Below, piece by piece: positions 21,301 to 30,900 of a DNA stretch of 64,000 nt. The notes under the pieces are model-generated. The model did no database searches, was not told the origin of the DNA, and worked only from the letters and a program-made list of their open reading frames with translations. Each line of letters starts with the position of its first letter. Position 1 is the stretch's first letter. Source of the stretch: Owenia fusiformis (Eukaryota; Annelida; Polychaeta; Sabellida; Oweniidae); NCBI GenBank assembly GCA_903813345.2, contig CAIIXF020000007.1, forward strand, positions 1,557,730 through 1,621,729. Direction: 5' to 3'. Position numbers and translations under genes: made by a program.

Positions 21301-23128
21301 TATATTTTTTATCAAATATTATTAATTATCTCCAAGAATGGAGGGAAAATAAACATAATAATAATAATAATCACAATGGGTTTTGATGGATTTACCTGTG
21401 GGAATACTTTCTTCATTGCACTGATGACATGTATGTCAAAGAGTCTCTCCTTGTGAATCTCTGTATGGTGGTAGATTCTCTCAAGATAATGGTAGATCTA
21501 AAATATCATACAGAACAACTAAATCAATGTACATCATAATTTTAAGGTAATGCAAATTTTTTCTTTTTTGTTTTGTCATTTAATTTCCAATACAAATATA
21601 ATAAGCTAATACGTTTTATAACATAAATGGCAAGTTTATGTTTCTTTTCTATAAGTAATGCTAATGGAAGTTTGAATTTTCTTTTTTTTAATTGCATTGA
21701 TTTGTTCGTTTTTAATGCAGATTAAAATCTCATATCACAATCTGTTATATTTTTTAATAAGGCAGTACATAGTAGAGCATGGATAATTACAATAGTAGTC
21801 TACAGTACCTCTTGTTTAGCATGTAGATGTTCCCTGTAAGGCACAACCAGTGTGAGAATTTCATTGAGGAATAACCATGACTGGCGTCTGCAAATACAGT
21901 ACAACAACCATTCAATGAATGTTTACTCATGGTTTTTGTAAAGACAATGGGTGATAAAATGACAGACATGTGTGTCATGTAGACCGTATAACTTAAAAAT
22001 GAATTGATGGAAGAAAAAAACAAGAAAAGTGGATTGTTTAGCACAGACTGTCAAGAATGGATTTCCTGAATAGACTCCCAAAAATATCATGCTACCTGTA
22101 TGTAGAATACAGCATAAAACTTGGATGCATGTTATAATATAAATATAAAATCATGTGTACATAACTTTCGTAGTGTTATTGACACATCCTCCTAAGCAGG
22201 TGTCCAGAATCCATACCTCCTTCTTCCCCCCTGCTATAACCAATTTGGAAGTGCCCGATTAAACAGAATCATGTGATCTTATTATTGGCAATGACAAATA
22301 CATGATTTCTGTTGCAGTGTTGCAACAGCCAATCAGATTGCGAGTTCTTAATCGGGGAAATGCTAACTGCTTATCGCAGGGGGTAAAAAGAAAGAATGTA
22401 TTCTGGATTTTGAAGCCCTGTGATCGGAGGTTGTATTGACATAAACAGAAAATAGCTTCCTGGATATTGACATGTCTTCTATAGAAATAGAAAGACATAA
22501 ATAGAAAAATATCTGACTTACGTGTCTTGCTGAAGAGCATTTATCATTACTGATATAAGCTCTTGTTTTAGTTCATTAAGATCATCTTCTACTGGCTCAT
22601 TCTCTGTCGCAATACTCTCACCCAGTCTACAAATACAATATGTGTCAATAAATTGTATAGATATGGTGCATAAGTATCAAATTTTTCTATTTGCCACAAA
22701 AAAACAAGAAGCAAATTGCTATATTCAGGTTGCAAATAATTAAATGATGAGGCAATTCTGCTACTGCTAAAATTGCAAACCTGAAATATTTATTCTTTCA
22801 GGAGAAATCAGCACCCCTCCTGAAGAAAAGTGTCGGTCAGGCCGGCAAGAAGTGATGGTTGTGGACATTGCCTAATCTCAATCAGTCCAACAATGACAGC
22901 AGAACCCAGAACCCCAGGAGTAACTTAAACAACTTAAAAACTAGAAACTGTCGATCTCAAGTAAAAATACAAAATATACCTTTGACGTATTTCAGCAGTC
23001 CATTCAGCAGCTTGGTCCTTCAATGAGCTTGGCCTTGACTGTACTGGTGAGACAATATTCCTGCCATCCCCAATATCAGGCAGTCTGGAGGTGAACTGCT
23101 CTATAGGAGTCTCTGGCTTGGTTGACAT
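369..23128 (-). CDS. Axonemal dynein heavy chain, N-terminal tail (partial, 22 exons)
   Basis: Coding exons in gene order: 23128-22980, 22626-22522, 21887-21809, 21497-21396, 21068-20901, 20621-20534, 20276-20206, 19825-19706, 19440-19291, 18982-18813, 18516-18358, 18070-17987, 17616-17527, 14895-14815, 13850-13687, 13027-12880, 2786-2712, 2484-2219, 2005-1855, 1547-1373, 1077-859, 491-369. They sum to 2937 nt (979 codons) and every junction keeps frame with GT/AG sites. The start ATG at 23128 has an in-frame TAG just upstream. Family evidence is the tail segment near residues 300-455 (YFNKAPSRHFSPYDLV, HYVFSTFGVLHVFPD, FFKNYLKMKMFMRWK), then IFYIDCAGVHESLVP near 890, and SIDGFAEYAKHVTIYKQ near 945, the usual approach to the linker. 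Residues about 668-756 are Ser/Pro-rich with repeated SPRKS and look lineage-specific. Linker, AAA+ ring and stalk would lie left of the window. The tail resembles single-headed inner-arm chains (DNAH6/DNAH14-like), but I cannot fix the paralogue. Confidence 0.85.
2787..3483 (-). other. Dynein intron segment left of the large transposon
   Basis: Intron sequence between the exon at 2712-2786 and the CACTA-like element. It holds an (AAAC)n microsatellite at about 2808-2832. I see no exon or RNA gene in it. Confidence 0.6.
3484..3757 (+). repeat. Left terminal inverted arm of the CACTA-like element
   Basis: This inverted copy of 12582-12848 has an outer part of about 145 bp that is almost perfectly conserved. 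The inner part is more diverged but keeps the GGTGTGA/TCACACC motif array. One internal block (ACCAAGTCACACC ... GGTGTGACTTGGT) can fold into a hairpin. Confidence 0.8.
4307..4740 (+). mobile_element. 434-bp MITE-like element with AGATGCGAGTAG ends, copy A
   Basis: It begins AGATGCGAGTAG and ends CTACTCGCATCT, an inverted pair. A diverged reverse-complement copy lies at 38164-38583 inside the CCDC148 intron, which shows it is a dispersed repeat. A second left-end-like sequence follows at about 4787-4812. No coding capacity. Confidence 0.6.
5053..5222. repeat. Fold-back palindrome (about 170 bp)
   Basis: The arms flank a GC-richer centre containing CCCTACGGTCCCTCAGG. The left arm (GGATATTGGGTTCATCCC region) is imperfectly complementary to the right arm (AACCCCATATTCAAAACC region). 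It is one of several palindromes of this architecture between 5.0 and 8.7 kb. Confidence 0.5.
5270..5620 (+). repeat. Direct repeat block, copy 1 (second copy 8097-8490)
   Basis: Starts with AGCTTTACGTCCCGCTCC and runs through ACAAAACTGGACATGAATAT to the CCTATAGTCGGTTCAGG boundary of a fold-back palindrome. The same order of segments recurs about 2.8 kb to the right, with an extra segment inserted in copy 2. No coding function seen. Confidence 0.6.
5549..5722. repeat. Fold-back palindrome with CTCGGG/CCCGAG-type centre
   Basis: The left arm (TGGGATAAAC, CCTATAGTCGGTTCAGG, GGGATTATCC-like, CCAATATAATATATCT) is complementary to the right arm ending CATATAGGATAATC and TTTATCCCATGG. The centre is CCCTCGGGACCTACGGCC. 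The whole block can form one long cruciform or hairpin. Confidence 0.65.
5803..5891. repeat. Near-perfect hairpin built from GATATTCGATGG units
   Basis: Two copies of CCATCGAATATCACTTTT are followed, after a short loop, by two inverted copies (AAAAGTGATATTCGATGG). The flank at 5715-5803 plus this hairpin reappears in inverted orientation at about 7970-8097. Confidence 0.7.
6118..6285. repeat. Fold-back palindrome with GCTGCGCTCACTCGC loop
   Basis: Arms containing ATCCACTCATGGATATCA and ATCCTATGG are repeated inverted on the right (GATATCAATATCCACTCA, GCCATAGGAT). The loop is ACGCTGCGCTCACTCGCG, GC-rich against AT-rich arms. Confidence 0.65.
6371..7086. mobile_element. MITE with roughly 270-300 bp inverted repeats
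   Basis: The left half (GGAGGGAAGTTAGTGCAACAG onward) is the reverse complement of the right half (GTTGCACTAATTTCCCTCC end) over most of its length, leaving a spacer of about 130-150 bp. Short ORFs in both halves are mirror images of each other and are not genes. It lies inside the CACTA-like element. Confidence 0.7.
7136..7275. repeat. Fold-back palindrome, TATCCCGAGGGATATA type, copy 1
   Basis: The arms (TGGATACAGGGAATATCCC and its inverted partner near CCTGTATCC) flank a centre with CCCGAGGGACCGAAGGG. A closely related copy lies at 8485-8632. Confidence 0.65.
7359..7565. repeat. Low-complexity T/A tract
   Basis: About 200 bp of long T runs interrupted by CAAAA or CAAATT. The open frames across it translate to Phe/Lys/Ile runs and are artefacts of composition. 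Confidence 0.8.
7828..7955. repeat. Fold-back palindrome with CTCGCTACGCTCACTCG loop
   Basis: The arms ATCCTATGATTTACTCGTG and the inverted ATCATAGGAT flank a GC-rich loop very like the one at 6201-6218. The arm sequences differ from those of the other palindromes, so the architecture is conserved more than the sequence. Confidence 0.6.
8097..8490 (+). repeat. Direct repeat block, copy 2
   Basis: This second copy of the 5270-5620 block starts AGCTTTACGTCCCGCTCCAAG and ends in the CCTATAGTCGGTTCAGG segment. It carries additional sequence (about 8270-8340) absent from copy 1. Confidence 0.6.
8485..8632. repeat. Fold-back palindrome, TATCCCGAGGGATATA type, copy 2
   Basis: Near-identical to 7136-7275, beginning AGGGGTTATGCA and ending TGCATAACTG. 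Arms of about 60 bp flank CCCGAGGGACCAAGGG. Confidence 0.7.
9930..10698 (+). repeat. 161-bp satellite, about 4.7 copies
   Basis: The segment CATAATGGAATGACCTGC starts at 9985, 10147, 10308, 10469 and 10630, a period of 161-162 bp. The copies differ by a few substitutions, and the first is the most diverged. The array lies inside the CACTA-like element, next to the LINE fragment. Uninterrupted, spacer-free repetition rules out a CRISPR. Confidence 0.9.
10770..10867. repeat. Fold-back palindrome interrupted by LINE insertion
   Basis: Arms of the type ATATGATATTGACC / GGTCAATATCATATT surround CGGTCGCTGCGCTTCC. The right side stops at TCCCTCGGA, where LINE coding sequence begins, so the LINE 5' truncation point abuts or cuts this palindrome. 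Confidence 0.55.
10868..12189 (+). pseudogene. 5'-truncated LINE reverse transcriptase, C-terminal part
   Basis: This open frame of about 440 codons begins inside the reverse transcriptase domain, without the endonuclease and N-terminal RT motifs. Visible RT features are IDELL (from the LYINDLL-type region), the catalytic YADD box (APTYADDVSLLAN), W(R)FKINVSKS and HLG. The C-terminal region carries a zinc-knuckle-like CDRCG...H...C motif (LLCDRCGNFYKDAINHMLIDC split as C-x2-C, H-x4-C). This arrangement is typical of non-LTR retrotransposons. The frame is intact from truncation to stop, implying a fairly recent insertion, but the copy cannot retrotranspose itself. The exact clade is not assigned. 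Confidence 0.85.
12190..12360 (+). mobile_element. LINE 3' UTR and microsatellite tail
   Basis: The noncoding 3' part of the LINE ends with CCGATTTAAAATCGGG, a short hairpin, then AATAAAAG and a (ACAT)n tail at about 12345-12360. Simple-repeat tails in place of poly(A) are common in several LINE clades. Confidence 0.7.
12582..12848 (-). repeat. Right terminal inverted arm of the CACTA-like element
   Basis: Reverse-complement partner of 3484-3757, ending in ACTAGTG next to the TAT target copy. The arm stops about 30 bp before the dynein exon at 12880, so the splice donor side of that intron lies almost at the transposon edge. Confidence 0.8.
13945..14616. mobile_element. GC-rich Harbinger-like MITE, 672 bp
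   Basis: Perfect terminal inverted repeats of about 27 bp (TGGCCTAGTCACATAGCC at the left, mirrored at the right) are flanked by the 3-bp duplication TTA (942-944 and 617-619 of their kilobases). TTA/TAA duplications are typical of PIF/Harbinger. The interior is strikingly GC-rich compared with the surrounding intron and is full of CGGCCG, GCTCGGT and GGACATCGG motifs. ORFs of up to 136 codons on both strands result from this composition and are not supported as genes. It lies in the dynein intron between exons 14815-14895 and 13687-13850. Confidence 0.8.
14896..17526 (-). other. 2.6-kb dynein intron
   Basis: Splice phases of the flanking exons (17527-17616 and 14815-14895) join directly, so no exon is required here. 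I see only AT-rich unique sequence, including a duplicated AATTAAGTTTTTCAATTCAT segment near 16050 and 16125. No RNA gene or transposon boundary was recognised. Confidence 0.55.
17747..17980 (+). repeat. 30-bp minisatellite abutting a dynein splice donor
   Basis: Exact 30-bp steps (CTGATTGGTTCCTCACAAAA followed by TCTGAGTAAG) run from 17881 to 17970, with degenerate copies back to about 17747. A truncated copy runs directly into the donor of the exon at 17987 (CTGATTGGACACTCACCTG). On the minus strand it translates to a 10-residue repeat, but it lies in the intron beyond a stop codon. Confidence 0.85.
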
Positions 23129-23890
23129 GACTAGAGGATCTTTGGAAGATATACTCTCCTTTGAAATACTCTAGTTCTTCATCATTGAATTCTAAACCTA
23201 AAAATATTTTGTTTTAGAGACAGGTCAATTTATCGAATTCATCGAACCTGCATTTATCAAATCATTTGAGGGAAGTTTTGAAGAGTGGTCGTTTTTTCCA
23301 GTGATTTTTTCAATTAGGTGTCTCATCTTGAAGTTTATTTATTGATCCTAGCAACCTACTACATACGATCTGGCTGGCATCTGTGACCCTGCTAGGAACG
23401 TAAAGTACACAGTCACCTGGTTACCCAGTTTTTTACACAAACCCCTGCTCGCATTTATACACAAACCCCTGCTCGCAGTTCTACAGGACCAGAACCATTG
23501 CATAAGTAATATAGTGGTCACTCTGAGTATCTGTCTAGCTAAAAGTGACTGAACTCATACATAGAATAAGTAATTCTACAGTAGGTCCTAGGTCGAGGCC
23601 TAAGCTTGGTCGAGTAGACCTTAAGCTAGTTGGAAAAAAAGAAAAAAAGATAGGCCTAGCCTAAAATCAAATGAAAATTTCAATATTATTGTTTTGTTGG
23701 GAGAAGATTAGAAAACGGAGGATTTATGAACGTTGCTTTTTAGATAAGGATAAACGCTAATATCTTATAACAAACGTGCATAGTATAAAAATACATAAAA
23801 ATTGGTGCATACCTATCTTATGGTCATTTAGTTGGAAATAATCTGTGTTGCCAAGTCGCCATTTGTAATCGGTAAAATTTTATCGGACTG
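23129..23890 (-). other. Dynein 5' UTR and leader intron
   Basis: The exon carrying the start codon extends to an acceptor (TTTTTAG) at about 23198. A donor-like TAG|GTATGC occurs at 23812, suggesting a noncoding first exon at about 23813-23890. Between them lies an intron with a short duplicated segment (ACAAACCCCTGCTCGCA at about 23440 and 23465). No coding potential seen. Confidence 0.5.
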
Positions 23891-24973
23891 AATCAAATAA
23901 AAATCAAAATCTATATATTACTCAGTTGTATAATACTCATTTGTAATCATATTTATTTAAATAAAATAATTGAAGTTATAATGCACCAAAAGACACTCAA
24001 AACTGTTATTTTACTGTTTGGTGTATTGAACCATTAAACTACGAGCCAATGAAAAGGCAAGCCTAACTTCACTTAATTTGGCGCGAGATTCAAAAATGAT
24101 TTTCCCGGGGCATTAAATTTAATTTAGTTTTTACATTTAAAATAATTCGAAATTTCTGCAGATGTTTAGACAAAGAAATCGAAAATATATAATATGTGTG
24201 ATCTTTTCTCTGATAATAAAAGTATATAAGAGATATAAGTCCCGAAAGGACTGTACGAAATATCAATATTTTGCTAAAGCGAAATAAATTGCAATTCGTG
24301 TTTAAGTTCTTGATCAGAAAGGCGAAATATTTTTTCTGAATTTACTGAGATTGCACTGTAATTGCCTTTATAATTATTCGTGGTGATATTACATGGATGG
24401 AGATGTATAGAAATAATGAACAATCGAATGGTAATGTAATGTGTGGTTAAAGATTCTTACTAGACCACCAATGGTGAAATTATTTGAAGAAATTCAAAAC
24501 ATTCAAATTTCAATCAATTCAAATCATAAAATGCTCAGTAACAAATAAATCAATGATATTGCTATTGCTTTGATTTTTATCATCCATGAATGAACTATAA
24601 CATGGGGTTTGAAAACCAATGTTCAGCAGTATCTGAGACCATGCTGAGACTATGAGATTTTTTCAATGCATAACATGATACAGCTCTTATTTGATTTCAA
24701 ATCTAATAATATCAACAAATTCAGAGTCGTATACAGGGCTACTTTTTAGCCTTTATGTCACACAATAGTATTGATATGTATGTTAATAGCATCATGACAT
24801 GTATGATTGTGTATTGGGCTGCATTTGTTTGCAGTAGAATAAAAATGGAATACCCAGCTAGTACCACATGCCTTGATAGATCAGATCACAAATCAATCAA
24901 TACTCACGGAAGAAGTATATATAGAGTACATACATGTATACTGTAGTTCTGAATTGAACATCAAATATTGAAG
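23847..24973. promoter_or_regulatory. Divergent promoter region between dynein and CCDC148
   Basis: The two genes are head to head, with starts 1.85 kb apart. Candidate elements are a CCAAT box (GAGCCAATGA, about 24042), an E2F-like TTTGGCGCG at about 24077-24085, and GTTGCCAAGTCGCC at 23847-23860, which contains one good half (GTTGCC, or GGCAAC on the other strand) of an RFX X-box but a poor second half. X-boxes mark ciliary gene promoters, so this would fit the dynein. The assignment rests on motif reading only. Confidence 0.45.
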
Positions 24974-27900
24974 ATGAGTGGAAGAGACTTGAAGACATTC
25001 ATGAACACCCACCGAGGGACCTCGGCAGAAGCAGGTATGGTTATATTGGTGAATTTACTTTCATGGTAAAATCATGTACTTTCTAGCCTAAAAATTATGA
25101 CAGGGAAGTGATCAAACAACCAAGTTAGAAATGCACAAAAAATCAGGTCATTCAAAAGCATACTTTATCCCATATTATTGATTTAAGTATATCTGTGGAC
25201 CAATGCATAATTGTGAGGATAATGCATGTTAATACTGTGTGTCAATTTCTGATTGTTGTTTGCAGCAAAATTGGTTACCAGAATTACAGATGGCATCCAT
25301 AGTAACAAATATAAAGCAGTGGATTATGATCAACTGAAGGCATTTGCCGCTGAAAAAAAGTTTGAAGGTCAAATGAAACTTTCGAAACTTCGAAAATTTG
25401 AGCAAATCTCAAAGCACAATAAAGAACAGAATCTCCTGAAGCAGCATCACCTTATATGGAAAAAGGAATTTATGAAATTGAATAATCAACGTAAAAAACT
25501 GCAAGCTGAGATTGAGAATTTGGTGTTAAACAATTCAGATGAATACATATTCCAAAGTCTTGGTGACTATGAAGTTGATCTCATGGATAGTTTTAACAAG
25601 TTTAAAATTCAAACTGCTGAACCCATATGGACTTTAAGGTATGACTTCAATGTGACATCATCTCAATATAAATCTTTTAAATGTAAATCACTGCTTTCCT
25701 CTGTTATCAACCAGTGAAAATGTCATGCCATCATCATCATTAGAGATATAAATTGTTATCTGGTTTCATTAACCCCACCCTAATTTTGTCCCCCCCAAAA
25801 AAAATTGTGACCTCATAATTAATTTCTAGTGGACATATGAGACCAGTGGTAAAAATTAAATTCTGGGTTTGCTGAGTGACTTGCTGTGTGGCAAAGTGAT
25901 ACATCTTTTTGGATAAAGCTTTTTCTGAATTTGTTTTCTAAATAAGATGTCATGTTTTCACCCCCAGAAGTGGTGACAATGCTGTGACATATTGTTGTAA
26001 TCTCCAACTTTTTTGTGGATAGGGTTTGGCAGTTGGTGTTTAGTGGAAGGCATCTGTAACAAATGGCAGGTGTTAAAATTTTGCATGTTATTATCTTGTC
26101 ATTATTGCTTTTTAATCATATCATCACTCCCTAGGAGATTACCCCTTGATTGATTTCCCCATTTTATTTTACCTCTAGGGAAGATCTCCAGTATTGGGTG
26201 GCAGCTCACAATAACAAGCTTGAAGATGATGCATCACAAAGTCAGCACTCTGAGATCTCTGTCATGGTAGAGAATGTGAAGGAACAGCAGCAGAGAGTTC
26301 TTGAACAGCTAGAGAATGAGGAGGCATCATTGGAGGGGGAACTACTAGCAGGTAAAGGACTTAACTGTTTAAGTTCCAGCCTCATCAACGCTTTTTCAAG
26401 ACTACTAGGAGTTCACCTTTTTTCCATTTTATATGTAGTTTAAACTTTTAGAGTAAAAAAGGAAAAAATTATTACTTTGTCATTAAAGACAGCTATCCAT
26501 TTGAGACATTTATCTAAGAGGAAGGGAATTATACTAGAACTAGAAGAGATAATCTCAAATGTAATTTTGTAAGATCTTGGCTCAAAATACTGAAAGTTCA
26601 ATGCCACAATTGTTAAACAGTAACCTCATGAAAAAGGAGAAATCCAATTGGAAAATGTTTATCTTTAAAAAGTTCTGTTAATTAACATAACAATGAAAAT
26701 TGTTCCCTTTGTAAGATTTTCCACTCAACATATTTTACTGTATATTTGATTTTTCTGTATATATGAACTCCACCCTTCAAAAATAAACATAAGGTAGGAG
26801 CCAACTTGGTTTAAACTTTACATAGGACCTTTAATTTTAGCATTTCCAGATCTAGTCCAACCAAATGATAAAGATGTAGAGACAGGTATTCCTACTGAGG
26901 CATTTGAGCTTGAATGCCCACATGATGACCTCAAGGTGAAGGTTCTGCAAGAGTTTATAGCACTGGATGAGAGGCACCAGGACAGACTCATTGACCTAGC
27001 AACACAACATCCAGATGTTGTCATGTAAGATTACATTTACATTTATTTTCATAAAAGAACATAGGTTCTTTAACCATGTGTCTTTTCAAAACAATATTGA
27101 ATTAATGATTCACTATTTGAATGCGGTACAATGCATTCAGTCCAGTACAATTTAATATTCAGTCCAAGTCATGTTGAACTGAATTTAGAAAGTCAAAATA
27201 GATTTCCCATGGAAATAAAATAATTGAATAAAACCAACAAAAAGTATAAATCTAAAGGAATTTCTGATATATAGTTTATAGGTATAACATTTGAATTTCA
27301 GAAATGATGTGCCACATGGAAGCTGGAGCCCAGAGGATCATTTTGTGTATGCTGCAATATCAGAGCAATACCCAAGTGGCATGACCAACAGACGTCTATA
27401 TTTCCTGGATAGAATGAAGATGCATCTTCCACATAAAACTAAAGCGAGTGTTGTAAGTTGTTCCTTGATGTTCCTTTGAATCGGTGCAAATAGATTTTAA
27501 GTGCAAATGGATTTTAAACTGGATGCAAGGTTCTGTTCAAATTATGAATAACAGCAGATTTGCTACGCTTTGGCGTTGCTGTTGTGTAGTTTAGTCTAGA
27601 CTATTTCTTTTCTATTTCCATTAGATATGTACTGATCAATTTCTACATTTAACATTGCAGATATCTCATGACCAATGGTGGCTGCAGTATAAATATTACC
27701 ATGACAGGAGGAAGGCTATTATACACGACTGGCTTAGAGGTAAATAATTCACAAATCACAAAACAATAACATTGTAGCCTAGGGTTGCACACTGTTGACA
27801 TTTTGAAAATTACATTACACCCTGTTAAAATTCTGTTTACACCCTGTCAAATGGAGAGATCATTGGGTTTAGCCAGGATCCAAAATAGGCAAAGGTCAAA

Positions 27901-30900
27901 TCCTAAACCAAATATTATATTACTATTTCACAAAAATATATTACTATGCGACATAATTTTCACAGTTCAGCAGACTAAAGATATTTTTTGGTAAAATTCG
28001 GTAAGGTGATTGCCTTCTACTTACACCTACCTGTACAATCTAGTACATGGACTTTTTCACTTTAAGATCGCAAGGAGCTCTTACAGAAGACAAGGGCTGT
28101 ATTTGCTGAGGCGTGTATAGAACAAGAGATGTTGGAAGTGAAGAACAAACACAAAGCAATGCAGCAGCAACTCTGTTCCTTGCTTTATGATCAGGTACAT
28201 TTTAGAGTAGTTACTTTATTGTTATTACAAGAAAGTCATGAAGTTTCAGAGCTTGACAGTCTGATGGCAAGTTGGCTTCTAGAGCAGTTGTGAGTACCAT
28301 GTTTGAATTAAATAAATCTTCCTTTCAATTCAACGATTTAGGGTCCTAACTACTGTATGTGTAGTCAGATAGTTCAGAAGAGAAACTTTGCTTTTTATGA
28401 CACCTCCAAAAAGTGGTGACATATTGTTATGGTCTCCGTTTTTTGATGGCGGTTGGTGGTTGGCGATCGGCGTTTGTAACAAATTCTTACAACTTCCAAT
28501 AACTTAAAAATCATCTACAACTATTCAGAAGTTCAAATCTGACTTCATATTTAAGGTTTCACCTTCAATGACACTTTCAAGGTCAAAAAAAGGTTAAAAA
28601 GGTCAAAAGATCCAGGGCTCTCGCTACGCTTTTAGAGTGTGGCGCCCCGCCACACTCTAATTGAGTGCCGCCACAACCTATCCAAAATAGAAGGTAGTAA
28701 CCACAGTCTAAACTGTAGTAACCACAGCCTAAATTGTTGAAAATTCATGCTAATATCGTGTTAAATCACGATTTATAAACAAATTTCTTTTACCTGACAG
28801 CCATATTTGTATTGAACGTGAGGTACTGCTTCTGCGCCAAAATAATTGCGCAAGGAGCTTCAGAGTCACTTGGACGCACTTTTCCCACGGCAGATCACGG
28901 CCCAAGGCCAAGATCAAAAAAAAATTGAAAAAAATTCAACCTATCTCTTCTATAAAACTAATTGTAAATTCTACTCAAAACGTAATCAGAATAAAAGAAC
29001 AAGAACCCACCTACCTTAGAGAAGACAAATCTTAAGTGAAATTGACAGATAATCATCAGTATTTGAGAAATACTGAGTGAATTATACTTGCCGGTAAACA
29101 GGAAGTCAAAAAGTATGGCCTGCCAATCCAGCAGATTATAATTCAGCAAGTAAACAGGAAGTCAAAATGTATGGCCTGCCAATCCAGCAGGTTATAATTC
29201 AGAATCAGAAAGTTTGCAGTGATTCAATAGAAGAAGGTATAATGTATATTTCTAATATTGTACACAAATTATGGATAAATTAAGAACTTTTGCAAGTGAA
29301 TATAGTTACAAAATATTTTTAATAGCTTAGGCTCGCTCCGCTCGCGCGTTCGCTTTACTCACGCTTCGAATCGCGTATTCGCAGTAACAAGCACCACACC
29401 CTAATTTTTTTCTGGTGAGAGCCCTGAGATCTTTTTTCAACTTGCTTCAAATTGACCAATTTTTTTTCAAAATCATCTTCAAGTTATCAGAAGTTCAAAT
29501 CTGACTTAAAATTTGAGACTTGACCTTCAATGACCTTTTCAAGGTCAAAAAAGGTCAAAAAGGTACTTGCTTCAAATTGGCCAATTTTTTCAAAACCATC
29601 AACAAGTTCTCAAAAGCTCTAATCTGATTAAAAATTTGATCTTCAATGACGTTCTCAAGGTAAAAAAAGATTTGACCTTCAATGACCTTCTCAAGTTCAA
29701 AAAGGTCTTTTTTCATCTTGCTTTAAATTGACCAATTCTTTTTCAAAATCATCTTACAAGTTCTTAAAAGTTCAAAGCTGACTTTATATTTGAGATTTCA
29801 CCTTCAACGACCTTCTCAGGGTCAAAAAAGTTCTTTTTTTAACTTGCTTCAAATTGAACAATTTATTTTCTCAAAATCATCTACAAGTTCTCAGAAATTC
29901 AAATCTTACACAAGATTGAACTCATAATATTGTGAGCAACTAGGTGGTGACATTTTATCATGTTAATGCCCTGTTTATTAAGTTGTCTTTCATGTAAAAT
30001 ATGCCTAAGACAAATATTAAGGAATGTTTTAATAGATTTTATTTTGTTTCATTCATTTATTTCTAATCATATGATAAATGTCGTTCTGGGATGGATGAAG
30101 CATCATTTGGCATTTCCTCAGTATTTGAAACACAACATGTATTATGAATGTTAACATGTAGGTTTCACAATGGAAGGACCAAAAGTTGGAGGCCCAACAG
30201 TTGGAAGAAGAGCTGTTGGCACGGCAACTAGAAGATGAGCAAGAACAGCAGAAAGTAGTTAGTGAACGGGAGAAAAAACGAAGAGACAAAGAAAAACAAG
30301 AGGTAAACACTTATATTATTTTTATGCCAATTTGCTTCCAAAATAACATATAAAATGATTCAAAAAATGTTGATGAGTATGCAAAACGTTCCTCCCAAAT
30401 TGTGAATTTGAAAACTAAAAGCCTTTCTCTTCAAGAAATCCATGCCCAAATTAATGTTTTGATCTTTTTTTAATGTATATCCAACCCCTTCTCTGTCTTC
30501 AAGTGAAATATGAAAAAAGTTGATATTTGTGTTCACTTGATTTCACAAATGAGATTAACATTTACACCTTTCCCGAAACAAAATTAATCAAGTTTTTCCA
30601 CAGCTATTTGAAGATCATCAGTATCTTATGAATATCTTCTTCCAGGTGCTGCAGTTTAACAAGAAGCGTGCTGAGGAACGCGAGAAAGCAGAGGCATACT
30701 CACGACAGCGTCTAGAGGAATTAAAGGCCTTAATGGCGGAACAGGCTGAATATGATAAGGAAAGGTATGTGCCCGAGGCTGTTCATTACGTTTTAAATGG
30801 ACTTATAATATTATACCAATTATTGTTGTTCACAGCATTGTCATGATATTAGAAAATTAATATTTGATATTCACTCCTAAATACGGTTAAAATACACTTA

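Larger units (their letters stand above)
28500..29912 (+). repeat. Tandem 122-154 bp repeat interrupted by an insertion
   Basis: The unit CTTGCTTCAAATTGACCAAT ... TGACCTTCAATGACCTTTTC ... AAGGTCAAAAAGGTC begins at about 29442, 29564, 29718 and 29842, with an earlier part at 28500-28612. The element at 28613-29426 interrupts the array. The unit is rich in AGGTCA/TGACCT half sites, likely coincidental. Confidence 0.7.
28195..30161 (+). other. CCDC148 intron 7, repeat-filled
   Basis: A 2-kb intron made almost entirely of repeats: R1 copy 2, a tandem GGTCAAAAAGGTC-type array split by a hAT-like insertion, and a 56-bp duplication. Exons 28067-28194 and 30162-30302 join in phase 0 across it. Confidence 0.7.
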
